A stretch of 7,011 nucleotides of DNA. It comes from Firmicutes bacterium UBA5559 (GTDB lineage: Bacteria > Bacillota > Clostridia > Peptostreptococcales > Anaerovoracaceae). Shown here piece after piece: positions 1-6,004 of the stretch (position 1 is the first letter of the stretch; each line of letters starts with the position of its first letter). The notes under the pieces are model-generated. The model was given only the letters and a program-made list of their open reading frames with translations. It searched no databases and was not told the DNA's origin. Location: assembly GCA_002425705.1 (NCBI GenBank), contig DIMT01000010.1, positions 20,010 to 27,020 of the forward strand, read 5' to 3'. The position numbers and the translations under genes were made by a program.

Positions 1-40
1 CGGATACAAGGAAGAAACCGAAAGCGATAAAACTCATCAG

Positions 41-1384
41 ATGATGAAAAAACTGGCCCAGGACTGTATTGAAAGCAGCCTGATCGATCCGGAACTGTAC
101 CGGAAATATGATGTAAAAAAAGGTTTGCGTGACATCAACGGAGTCGGCGTTCTGGCGGGCCTGACCCGGATCGGAGAAGCCATCGGTCATGAATTCGTCG
201 ACGGAGAGCGGGATTCTGTCAAAGGAAAGCTCATCTACCGGGGTTATGATGTGGAGGAAATCGTAGCGGATTTTACTTCTCAAAACCGTTTTGGCTTTGA
301 AGAAACCTCCTTTTTGCTATTGTTTGGACGGATTCCCACGGCAGAAGAGCTAAATGATTATAACAAACTGCTGGCCGAATACCGCTCCCTGCCGGAAGCC
401 TTCGTCAAAGAAAACATCATGACAGCTCCCAGCAAGGATATGATGAACATTTTGGGACGGGCAGTGCTGGCTCTCTATAGCTTTGATGAAAATCCAGACG
501 ATATTTCCATCGAAAACGTGGTCCGTCAGTGCATCCATCTGATTGCCTGTCTGCCCATGCTGGCGGTGTACGGCTACCAAGCCTTCATGCATTACCATCA
601 GCGTCAGAGCCTGGCCATCCACAAGCCTCAGCCGGAGCTTTCCACAGCGGAAAACTTCCTCTACATGCTGCGGCCCGACAGCCACTATACCGAATTGGAA
701 GCCCGTCTGCTGGATATTTCCCTGGTCCTTCACGCGGAGCATGGTGGAGGAAACAACTCAGCCTTCATCACCCATGTAGCTACTTCTACCTCTACGGATA
801 CTTACGCAGTAGTTTCTGCCGCATTGGGATCCCTGAAAGGGCCACGCCACGGGGGCGCTAACAATCGGGTCATCCACATGTTTGACGACATTAAAGCCAA
901 CTTGAAGGACTGGACCGATGAAGAAGAAATCACCGAATACCTTCGAAAAATTCTTCGAAAGGAAGCTTTTGACGGAGCCGGCCTGATTTACGGCCTGGGC
1001 CACGCGGTCTATTCGGTTTCCGATCCCAGAGCGCAGATCTTGCGGGATTACGCAGAAAAACTGGCGGCGGAAAAGGGACTGACCGAGGAATTTGAACTCT
1101 ACACCAGGGTAGAAGAAATCGGTCCAAAGGTCATCGCCGAGGTGAGCCGAATCTATAAAGGGGTCTGCGTCAACGTGGACTTCTACTCCGGATTTGTCTA
1201 TAAGATGCTGGGCATCCCCATGGAACTCTTTACCCCCATCTTTGCCGTTTCCAGAATCGTGGGCTGGTCTGCCCACCGGATCGAAGAACTGGTCAATGAA
1301 GGAAAAATCATAAGGCCGGCTTACAAGAGCGTCTCCCAGGAAATGCGATTTCAGAAGGACCAGCTGGAGAATCTGAAACAGTAA
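41..1384 (+). CDS. citrate synthase (Si-type, clostridial citrate/2-methylcitrate synthase family)
   Basis: Condenses acetyl-CoA (or a close acyl-CoA) with oxaloacetate to give citrate in the cytoplasm, feeding 2-oxoglutarate and glutamate synthesis. The family's catalytic residues are visible: His270 in GPRHGGAN, His321 in GLGHAVY and Asp380 in NVDFYSG. The substrate-binding stretch LHAEHGGGNNSAF lies at 230-242. The N-terminal IDPELY...YDVKKGLRD block (15-31) and KGKLIYRGYDVEE (61-73) are typical of clostridial members, and 447 residues is a usual length. The start is uncertain. The ATG pair at 41/44 has no good Shine-Dalgarno sequence just upstream, and the frame stays open for 13 more codons to position 2, so translation may begin left of the window. 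The N-terminus from 41 nevertheless fits the family. A 2-methylcitrate synthase role cannot be excluded from sequence alone, but no propionate genes are adjacent. No strong simple terminator follows; see the stem-loop at 1427-1481. Confidence 0.95.
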   Translation: MMKKLAQDCIESSLIDPELYRKYDVKKGLRDINGVGVLAGLTRIGEAIGHEFVDGERDSVKGKLIYRGYDVEEIVADFTSQNRFGFEETSFLLLFGRIPTAEELNDYNKLLAEYRSLPEAFVKENIMTAPSKDMMNILGRAVLALYSFDENPDDISIENVVRQCIHLIACLPMLAVYGYQAFMHYHQRQSLAIHKPQPELSTAENFLYMLRPDSHYTELEARLLDISLVLHAEHGGGNNSAFITHVATSTSTDTYAVVSAALGSLKGPRHGGANNRVIHMFDDIKANLKDWTDEEEITEYLRKILRKEAFDGAGLIYGLGHAVYSVSDPRAQILRDYAEKLAAEKGLTEEFELYTRVEEIGPKVIAEVSRIYKGVCVNVDFYSGFVYKMLGIPMELFTPIFAVSRIVGWSAHRIEELVNEGKIIRPAYKSVSQEMRFQKDQLENLKQ

Positions 1385-1426
1385 AGGGTAATCCCCAAAA
1401 TTTCACCAAAAAGTTTCAAAAAATAT

Positions 1427-1481
1427 ACACTCCTTGCACGAAAAATGGTATGATAAAACCGACTTATTTTGTAAGGAGTGT
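1427..1481 (+). promoter_or_regulatory. long inverted repeat enclosing promoter and covering the cyclase ribosome binding site
   Basis: ACACTCCTT at 1427-1435 is perfectly complementary to AAGGAGTGT at 1473-1481, and the 3' arm is followed by a T run (1481-1485). The stem can be extended inward with small bulges by pairing AC (1438-1439) with GT (1471-1472) and AAAA (1441-1444) with TTTT (1467-1470). The 3' arm contains the AAGGAG Shine-Dalgarno of the GGDEF gene. In mRNA reading through from the citrate synthase gene, this stem would hide that site and could also act as a weak terminator. A transcript starting at the internal promoter would lack the 5' arm and leave the site free. The repeat is seen directly; the regulatory role is inferred. 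Confidence 0.55.
1446..1454 (+). promoter_or_regulatory. extended -10 promoter for the GGDEF gene
   Basis: TGG-TATGAT is an extended -10 element (TGn plus a 5/6 match to TATAAT). Upstream there is only a poor -35 candidate (TATACA, 1424-1429, spacer 19), which is acceptable for an extended -10 promoter. The predicted transcription start near 1461 gives a leader of about 25 bases before the ATG at 1486. The same ATGGTATGAT string occurs in the promoter at 6044-6073. Confidence 0.55.
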
Positions 1482-1485
1482 TTTT

Positions 1486-2643
1486 ATGGGCCTGACAGAT
1501 AATCTGATGCTGAATATGTATTCTATTGTCCTGCTGCTAGTGGTGAATGTCCATACCCAAAATCACCATGATACCCGGCAGCTTCAGAATGTTCTTTTTT
1601 TGTGGGTTTCCCGGCTGACCATCCTGCTTTTGGTGATGGACGTGCTGGCTCGTTTTGATGGCCTGGATACGCCTCTGCACCCGATTTTCAACCAAGTGGG
1701 AAACTTCATGCTTTACCTGATGGGGCCGGCTCTGATAGTTTGCTGGTTCCTCTATGTTCATCTGCAGGTTACCCAACGGAAGAAAGCAACCGCCAGGCTC
1801 ATGAAGCCACTGGGCATCCTGTTGGCAGTCAACGCCTTGTTTTGCCTGGTTTCCCTGTTTTTCGGCTGGATCTATACCATCGACGACATGAATGTCTATC
1901 ACCGGGGTCCTTTATTTTTCATCCCGGTTATCCTGGACTTCGGCCTGGTATTTCTAATCACGGCCTATATGGTTGCCAACCGGGGGAAACTGGGTTTTCA
2001 CCATTTCTTTAATCTGATGATCTTTCCCCTGCTGCCTCTTTTCGGGATGCTGATCCAGCTCTTTTTCTACCATGTCCCCATCATCATGAACTGCGTTGCG
2101 CTGGCCATCCTGATCATCTTCCTGAACATTCAGAATCAGAACATCTACACGGACCACCTGACCGGCATCTACAACCGGAAGCGGCTGGACAAATATATGG
2201 AAGATCGGGTGAAAAACCAGGGCGTTCAGCGTTCCTTCGGGGGAATTCTCATTGACGTGGATGATTTTAAGGAAATCAACGATACCTACGGCCATGGCCA
2301 TGGAGACGTAGTACTCCGGGAAATCGCCCAGATGCTGAGAAGCTGTCTCCGGAACAACGATTTCATTGCCCGGTACGGAGGGGATGAATTTTTCATCGTG
2401 GTAGACACGGGAAGCCGAAGGGTTCTGGAAGAAATCATCCGGCGGATCCAGCGCTGCCTGGAAAAGCTCAACACCTCAGAGGAGCTGAATCGGCCCGTCA
2501 GCCTCAGTATGGGCTATGATCTTTATAATCCCAGAAGCGGCCAGTCTGTCGAGGAATTTCAAAAGAGCATCGACACCAGGATGTACGACATAAAAAGGAG
2601 GAGCAAAAGCGCTCCTCCCCGCAGGACTCATGGTGGGATTTAG
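1486..2643 (+). CDS. membrane diguanylate cyclase (7TM sensor + GGDEF)
   Basis: Makes cyclic di-GMP from two GTP at the inner face of the membrane. The start at 1486 is chosen because AAGGAG (1473-1478) sits 7 bases upstream; an ATG 36 bases earlier overlaps the promoter -10. Numbering from this start, about seven hydrophobic helices fill residues 9-218 and form the sensor part. The GGDEF domain follows from about 223 (DHLTGIYNRKRL). Asp257/Asp259 in IDVDDF are metal ligands, and the intact GGDEF signature is at 298-302. The RxxD inhibitory site (RNND, 289-292) lies exactly five residues before it, so product feedback inhibition is likely. No EAL or HD-GYP phosphodiesterase domain is present. 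The ligand of the membrane part is unknown; it has no cysteine cluster or other sign I recognise. The 3' end overlaps the stop of the convergent ATPase gene by 4 bases and contains that gene's terminator. Catalytic activity is well supported, the signal is not. Confidence 0.93.
   Translation: MGLTDNLMLNMYSIVLLLVVNVHTQNHHDTRQLQNVLFLWVSRLTILLLVMDVLARFDGLDTPLHPIFNQVGNFMLYLMGPALIVCWFLYVHLQVTQRKKATARLMKPLGILLAVNALFCLVSLFFGWIYTIDDMNVYHRGPLFFIPVILDFGLVFLITAYMVANRGKLGFHHFFNLMIFPLLPLFGMLIQLFFYHVPIIMNCVALAILIIFLNIQNQNIYTDHLTGIYNRKRLDKYMEDRVKNQGVQRSFGGILIDVDDFKEINDTYGHGHGDVVLREIAQMLRSCLRNNDFIARYGGDEFFIVVDTGSRRVLEEIIRRIQRCLEKLNTSEELNRPVSLSMGYDLYNPRSGQSVEEFQKSIDTRMYDIKRRSKSAPPRRTHGGI
2592..2618 (-). terminator. 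intrinsic terminator of the ATPase gene, inside the cyclase coding end
   Basis: Read on the minus strand, GGAGGAGC (2618-2611) and GCTCCTCC (2604-2597) form a perfect 8-bp GC-rich stem with a 6-base loop, followed directly by TTTTT (2596-2592). This is a classic Rho-independent terminator about 20 bases past the TAA of the minus-strand ATPase gene. On the plus strand no T run follows the hairpin, so it should terminate only the minus-strand transcript. Confidence 0.8.
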
Positions 2644-3848
2644 TCAGAAAGTAAAAAGTCGATAATGTTCATGCTGCGGATTCCTTCAAAATCTTCGTAT
2701 ATGGATTGGTCCATGGTCAATACAACTTTTTCGTAATAATCAGGAATGGCCTGTAATGGCCGAAGTTCCCGCAATCTCGTTTCCTCGTTCATAATCGTTG
2801 CCGAAACCTGATAATAAGTTTTTTTATCCGACTTTGTGGCGACAAAATCCACTTCTAATGATCCGATTTTTCCAACGGATACATCGTAACCCCGACGAAG
2901 AAGCTCGAAATAAACGATGCTTTCCAACATATGACCATAATCGGTATTTCTTAGCCCGGTAAGTTGGTTCCGTATACCGGTATCAACAATATAATATTTT
3001 TCAAGGGTTTTCAAAAACAATTTGCCTTTCAGGTCAAAACGACTTGCCCGATAAATGATAAAGGCATTTTCCAGCATCTTCAGATAATTATCGATGGTTT
3101 CACTGGTGGTCTTTCTCCCGGCGCTGGTCAAGTAGTCGCTGATTTTTTTTGTGGATATGGTGCTGCCAATATTCGCGGCAACAAACTTGAGCACGCTTTC
3201 CAACAGAGCAGCATCCCGGACATTGTTGCGCTGCACAACATCTTTTAGAAGAACAGTATTGTAGACGCCAGTTAAAAATGGACCGATTGTGGATGGATGG
3301 TCTTTTAGTTCAACAATTGTTGGCAGACCACCGTACTGCAAGTATTCCTGAAAAAGGGAAGCAATATCACTGGGCTGATAGTCTTCGATAAAATACAGGT
3401 ACTCCTTAAAAGAAAGGGGCTGCATTTTGATTTCTACATAACGTCCTGAAAGATGGGTCGAAAGTTCGGAGGATAAAAGATAAGCATTGGAGCCGGTTAT
3501 ATAGATATCAACATTAGAGTCTACTAAAAAAGAGTTGATCGCTTTTTCCCAACCGGTCACCTCCTGTACTTCATCAAGAAGCAGATAGGTTTTTTCTGTG
3601 ACAGTTGCAATTTTAGCTTTAATAAAGGCATAAAGCTCTTTATATGTTTGAAGTTCATCAAACTCCATTGCTTCAAAGTTAATGAAAATGATTTGATCAG
3701 CCTTTGCCCCGCTCTTGATAAGATCCTCCTTATATAAAGAAAGCAGGGAAGACTTGCCGCAACGGCGTATGCCCGTAATCACCTTGATCAACGGCTTGTC
3801 TTTAAATTCTCTTAGTTGGTTTAAGTACAAGTCTCGATTTTTCATCAT
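2640..3848 (-). CDS. AAA_14/DUF4143 family ATP-binding protein
   Basis: A P-loop ATPase of the family with an N-terminal AAA_14 domain and a C-terminal DUF4143 domain; the biological role of the family is not settled. Visible parts: Walker A GIRRCGKSS (26-34), Walker B YLLLDEVQ (88-95), a sensor-like ITGSN (117-121), SGRY (134-137) with a candidate arginine finger, and the YGGLP motif (172-176). The C-terminus carries a PD-(D/E)XK-nuclease-like pattern: LES (308-310), EVDFVA (332-337) and YYQVS (345-349). Its Q replaces the usual catalytic lysine, which is common in this family and argues against assuming nuclease activity. The length of 402 is normal. AAGGGG (3855-3860) lies 6 bases before the first of two adjacent ATGs. 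The gene is distinctly AT-rich compared with its neighbours: counted lines give 28-40% GC against 50-67%. This suggests horizontal acquisition. It has its own promoter and terminator and looks monocistronic. Confidence 0.9.
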   Translation of the reverse strand: MMKNRDLYLNQLREFKDKPLIKVITGIRRCGKSSLLSLYKEDLIKSGAKADQIIFINFEAMEFDELQTYKELYAFIKAKIATVTEKTYLLLDEVQEVTGWEKAINSFLVDSNVDIYITGSNAYLLSSELSTHLSGRYVEIKMQPLSFKEYLYFIEDYQPSDIASLFQEYLQYGGLPTIVELKDHPSTIGPFLTGVYNTVLLKDVVQRNNVRDAALLESVLKFVAANIGSTISTKKISDYLTSAGRKTTSETIDNYLKMLENAFIIYRASRFDLKGKLFLKTLEKYYIVDTGIRNQLTGLRNTDYGHMLESIVYFELLRRGYDVSVGKIGSLEVDFVATKSDKKTYYQVSATIMNEETRLRELRPLQAIPDYYEKVVLTMDQSIYEDFEGIRSMNIIDFLLSD

Positions 3849-3867
3849 GAATCACCCCTTCATGATT

Positions 3868-3895
3868 AGTATAACCGAAAAGAAGAATAGTACAA
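3868..3895 (-). promoter_or_regulatory. sigma-A-like promoter of the ATPase gene
   Basis: On the minus strand TTGTAC (3895-3890) and TATACT (3873-3868) are separated by 16 bases and resemble -35 and -10 boxes. Transcription would begin about 3861, giving a very short leader that includes or nearly abuts the AAGGGG ribosome binding site. Promoter elements were recognised by eye only. Confidence 0.5.
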
Positions 3896-3912
3896 CAATT
3901 TTTGCGGTTATA
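3870..3912. repeat. 8-bp inverted repeat flanking the ATPase promoter
   Basis: TATAACCG (3870-3877) and CGGTTATA (3905-3912) are perfect inverted copies separated by 27 bases; 9 of 10 bases match if extended outward. One arm overlaps the -10 box of the ATPase promoter, the other lies just upstream of its -35 box. This placement could suit a repressor binding two half-sites. The region is AT-rich, so a chance match is possible. Confidence 0.4.
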
Positions 3913-3982
3913 ATAGAAAAAAATAAAAAATAAATATTTTATTAAGGTATAAACGAAAAAAATACAGGGGTAGGTTGGAAAT

Positions 3983-4819
3983 TTAGAATTGGAGCACTAA
4001 GCCGGCGCCTACCTGGCTCACCGGAGCGACTTGAGACAGGGCGAACATGGAGGTCAGGTCGGTGCAGTGGCAGGGATAAAGGGCCCGGACTCCGGCTTCA
4101 TTCAGGAACTCCAAGATTTTAGCAAGAAGCGTGGGGGAAGGAGAAAGGAGATGGAATCCGCCGATGATGGCGTGGATCCTCTTTTCCCCGCAGACCTTCC
4201 GGGCGTAGTCCAGGATGTTGCAAATGCCGGCATGGGCACATCCGGTGATGATGACCAGACCTTCAGTGCCTTTATACACTAGAGCGGTATCGTCCGGCAG
4301 GAGATCCGGCTCTTTTTTATTGCCATGGATTTGGAATCCTACCGCCTTCTGGTTTTCAAATCTATTGGCTCTGGGTATCTCCCCGAGAAAAATCAGATTC
4401 TCCGTCAGTGCCAGGGGTTCCCTGGTCAGATTGAGGGGAAAATGGCGGGATAGAATCTCCCCGGTCAGCAGGCTGCCAATGGGTGAGCCGTCCTCATCCT
4501 GCTTTTCCTCCAGGGCCTGGGGATGGGCGATAAGGGTTGGAATCCTGCATGGCTTCTTTTCGACGGCAGCTTCCTGGTGGGCCTGAATCAGAGGCGCTAA
4601 CCCCCAGGTGTGGTCCAGATGACCGTGGGATAGGGCGATGTAGTCCAAGTTCAGCAGGTCTTCGCCCGCTTTTACAGCATTTTTCAGGAACACGTCGGAA
4701 TAGCCGGCATCAAAGAGAATCCGCTTTCCCTGGTCTTCGATGAGGAAGGAAAGACCTGGTTCTCCCAGAAAGTATCGGTCAATGAGGGTGTGGTTGTCGC
4801 ATAGTACGGTGAGTTTCAT
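3983..4819 (-). CDS. MBL-fold metallo-hydrolase, COG1237 type
   Basis: A metallo-beta-lactamase-fold hydrolase predicted to bind two metal ions. The HxHxDH motif is intact (SHGHLDH, 64-70: His65, His67, Asp69, His70), and further ligands are His196 in TGCAHAGI and probably His223 in GGFHLL or His251 in PCHCTD. The combination of GEIPR (147-151 region), PDD (175-177), CAHAGICNI, IIGGFHLL and PCHCTD matches the COG1237 group. That group is often labelled a relative of the archaeal 7,8-dihydropterin-6-methyl-4-(ribofuranosyl)aminobenzene-phosphate synthase. That name should not be transferred: no methanopterin genes are present and the bacterial substrate is unknown. The length of 278 is normal, with no signal peptide, so it is cytoplasmic. 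AAAGGAG (4827-4833) lies 7 bases before the ATG. The gaps to the minus-strand genes on both sides (134 and 117 bases) suggest separate transcription. I could not find a clear terminator after its stop. Confidence 0.9.
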   Translation of the reverse strand: MKLTVLCDNHTLIDRYFLGEPGLSFLIEDQGKRILFDAGYSDVFLKNAVKAGEDLLNLDYIALSHGHLDHTWGLAPLIQAHQEAAVEKKPCRIPTLIAHPQALEEKQDEDGSPIGSLLTGEILSRHFPLNLTREPLALTENLIFLGEIPRANRFENQKAVGFQIHGNKKEPDLLPDDTALVYKGTEGLVIITGCAHAGICNILDYARKVCGEKRIHAIIGGFHLLSPSPTLLAKILEFLNEAGVRALYPCHCTDLTSMFALSQVAPVSQVGAGLVLQF

Positions 4820-4830
4820 AGCAGTGCTCC

Positions 4831-4866
4831 TTTATTTGCAAAATATTAAGGTAAATGACAAATAAA
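4831..4866 (-). repeat. inverted repeat abutting the MBL gene ribosome binding site
   Basis: TTTATTTG (4831-4838) and CAAATAAA (4859-4866) are perfect inverted copies with a 20-base spacer. In the minus-strand mRNA the downstream arm ends immediately before the GGAG of the ribosome binding site. An all-A/T stem with one G-C pair is weak, so any effect on translation is speculative. Confidence 0.3.
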
Positions 4867-4870
4867 CATA

Positions 4871-4900
4871 TTTATAGTTTACTCTAAATATTCATATGAA
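4871..4900 (-). promoter_or_regulatory. possible promoter of the MBL gene
   Basis: On the minus strand TTCATA (4900-4895) and TATAAA (4876-4871) are separated by 18 bases, each a modest match to -35 and -10 boxes. The region is so AT-rich that other choices exist, for example TAAACT at 4881-4876. The leader would be about 45 bases. Confidence 0.3.
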
Positions 4901-4902
4901 TA
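4889..4902. promoter_or_regulatory. 14-bp perfect palindrome, candidate operator
   Basis: TATTCATATGAATA is perfectly self-complementary. It lies about 70-83 bases upstream of the MBL start and covers the best -35 candidate of that gene, a typical position for a dimeric repressor site. It has no loop and is mostly A/T, so it is a better protein-binding candidate than an RNA hairpin. No regulator gene is nearby. Confidence 0.4.
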
Positions 4903-4936
4903 AATACACAATTAAAGGAAAACTAAATAAATAGCC

Positions 4937-5974
4937 CTACAGCACCCTCCTGGCCCCCGCATACTTATCCACCCGCCAGCTGTCGGACAGGTTGCTGACT
5001 TTCACCGTGTCTCCGGGCTGGGTAGCGTGGATAAACTGGCCGTTGCCGATGTAAAGGCCCACGTGGGTGATTCGGGAGGATGTGGGGGAGGCGGTATAGA
5101 AGACCAGATCCCCGGTTTGCAGTTCGGAGAGGCTGACGCTGACACCCACTTCAAACTGGCCTGAGGAGCTTCGGGGAAGGGAAACGCCATAGTGGTCCAT
5201 GACGTACTTTGTAAAGCCGGAGCAGTCAAAGCCCTTGGGGGTAGAGCCGCCGTAACGATAGGGGACGCCGATGTATTCCATGGCAAAATCCACCATGCCA
5301 CCGGCAACTCCGCTGGTTCCGGCTGTCCGGCTGGTGCCTCGGGAGGCCACGGTCAAAGAAGGAGGCCGGGCACCGATCAGAATCACCTGATCCCGGGGTT
5401 CTTCCAGCAATACTTGCTCCACGATCTCTTCCGACTGGATTTCGCCGTTTAATTTTATAATCTCCCTGCGAACCTCTTGCAAGCCAGGGACGCCATTTTC
5501 AATAACCTGCTCCTCACCCTTGGGCAGGTCAAAAGTTTTTTCATAGGCAATGCCAAAGGGAAGGGATTCCTGGGCCACAACAACCTCGATGGTGGCTACC
5601 GTGACACGGGGCCTGACCTGATCCAATAGATCAACTGGAAGACCTTCCGGGCTGATCAAATCGGTGGGTCTCACCAATCCCTTTTCAATCCGGATATCCT
5701 CCACAAAGGAAGCCTGAATGATTTGAGATCCATCGCCGGTGTACTCTTTCTTCAACGCTTCCAGGGTTGATTTGATCCCGTCTTCTTTCAGGGTGGCTCC
5801 CACCAATTGGCCATCCACATAAAGATGGTAACCCTCCGCAGCGCAGAGGTCTGTAAGCAGGGGTTTGTCTTTTAGATATTCACAGATCAAGACGGTTCCG
5901 GAAATGAGAAAACAGATGAGCAGCGCAGCAATAAGAAATCCGGCCTTCCTGCCGGTGGAAAATATTCGATTCAT
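4937..5974 (-). CDS. membrane-anchored G5 + NlpC/P60 cell-wall hydrolase
   Basis: A peptidoglycan endopeptidase acting outside the membrane; the NlpC/P60 family typically cuts the D-Glu-diamino acid bond of the stem peptide. A short basic N-terminus (NRIFSTGRK) precedes one hydrophobic helix (11-31). There is no clear signal peptidase site, so a membrane anchor is likely, though cleavage after Ala cannot be excluded. Residues 44-118 contain a YVDGQLVG element like that in the N-terminal parts of clostridial LysM/G5/M23 proteins. A G5 domain spans about 124-203, ending in QVILIGAR. After a Ser/Gly/Thr-rich linker (209-224) comes NlpC/P60, with catalytic Cys251 in GFDCSGF, His304 in THVGLYIG and His316 in FIHA. 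The triad is intact, and VPYRYGGSTPKGFDCSG is a textbook motif. AAAAGAGG lies 6 bases before the ATG. It is transcribed divergently from the nucleotidyltransferase gene. The cellular process (growth, division or sporulation) cannot be told from the window. Confidence 0.93.
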   Translation of the reverse strand: MNRIFSTGRKAGFLIAALLICFLISGTVLICEYLKDKPLLTDLCAAEGYHLYVDGQLVGATLKEDGIKSTLEALKKEYTGDGSQIIQASFVEDIRIEKGLVRPTDLISPEGLPVDLLDQVRPRVTVATIEVVVAQESLPFGIAYEKTFDLPKGEEQVIENGVPGLQEVRREIIKLNGEIQSEEIVEQVLLEEPRDQVILIGARPPSLTVASRGTSRTAGTSGVAGGMVDFAMEYIGVPYRYGGSTPKGFDCSGFTKYVMDHYGVSLPRSSSGQFEVGVSVSLSELQTGDLVFYTASPTSSRITHVGLYIGNGQFIHATQPGDTVKVSNLSDSWRVDKYAGARRVL

Positions 5975-6004
5975 AAGTTACCTCTTTTTTCGACTCTTTT
6001 TTTA

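Noticed and set aside
758..1276. 172-codon open frame on the minus strand inside the citrate synthase gene
   Set aside because: It lies entirely antisense to conserved catalytic parts of citrate synthase, and no domain or ribosome binding site supports it.
1434..1439. TTGCAC as a -35 box for the GGDEF promoter
   Set aside because: Only 9 bases separate it from TATGAT, too short for sigma-A; the extended -10 explains the promoter better.
1450..1485. Upstream ATG for the GGDEF protein (12 extra residues)
   Set aside because: This ATG overlaps the predicted -10 box and has no ribosome binding site, whereas the ATG at 1486 has AAGGAG at ideal distance.
3909..3914. Perfect TATAAT on the plus strand
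   Set aside because: No acceptable -35 box lies 16-19 bases upstream, and there is no plus-strand gene before 6142 for it to serve.
3715..3933. 72-codon plus-strand open frame
   Set aside because: Mostly antisense to the N-terminus of the ATPase, ending in low-complexity Lys/Asn codons from AT-rich intergenic DNA.
3849..3982. Mobile element end or toxin-antitoxin gene beside the AT-rich ATPase
   Set aside because: The 134-base gap holds only the ATPase promoter region and A/T runs. I found no terminal inverted repeats, target duplications or small coding frame with a ribosome binding site.
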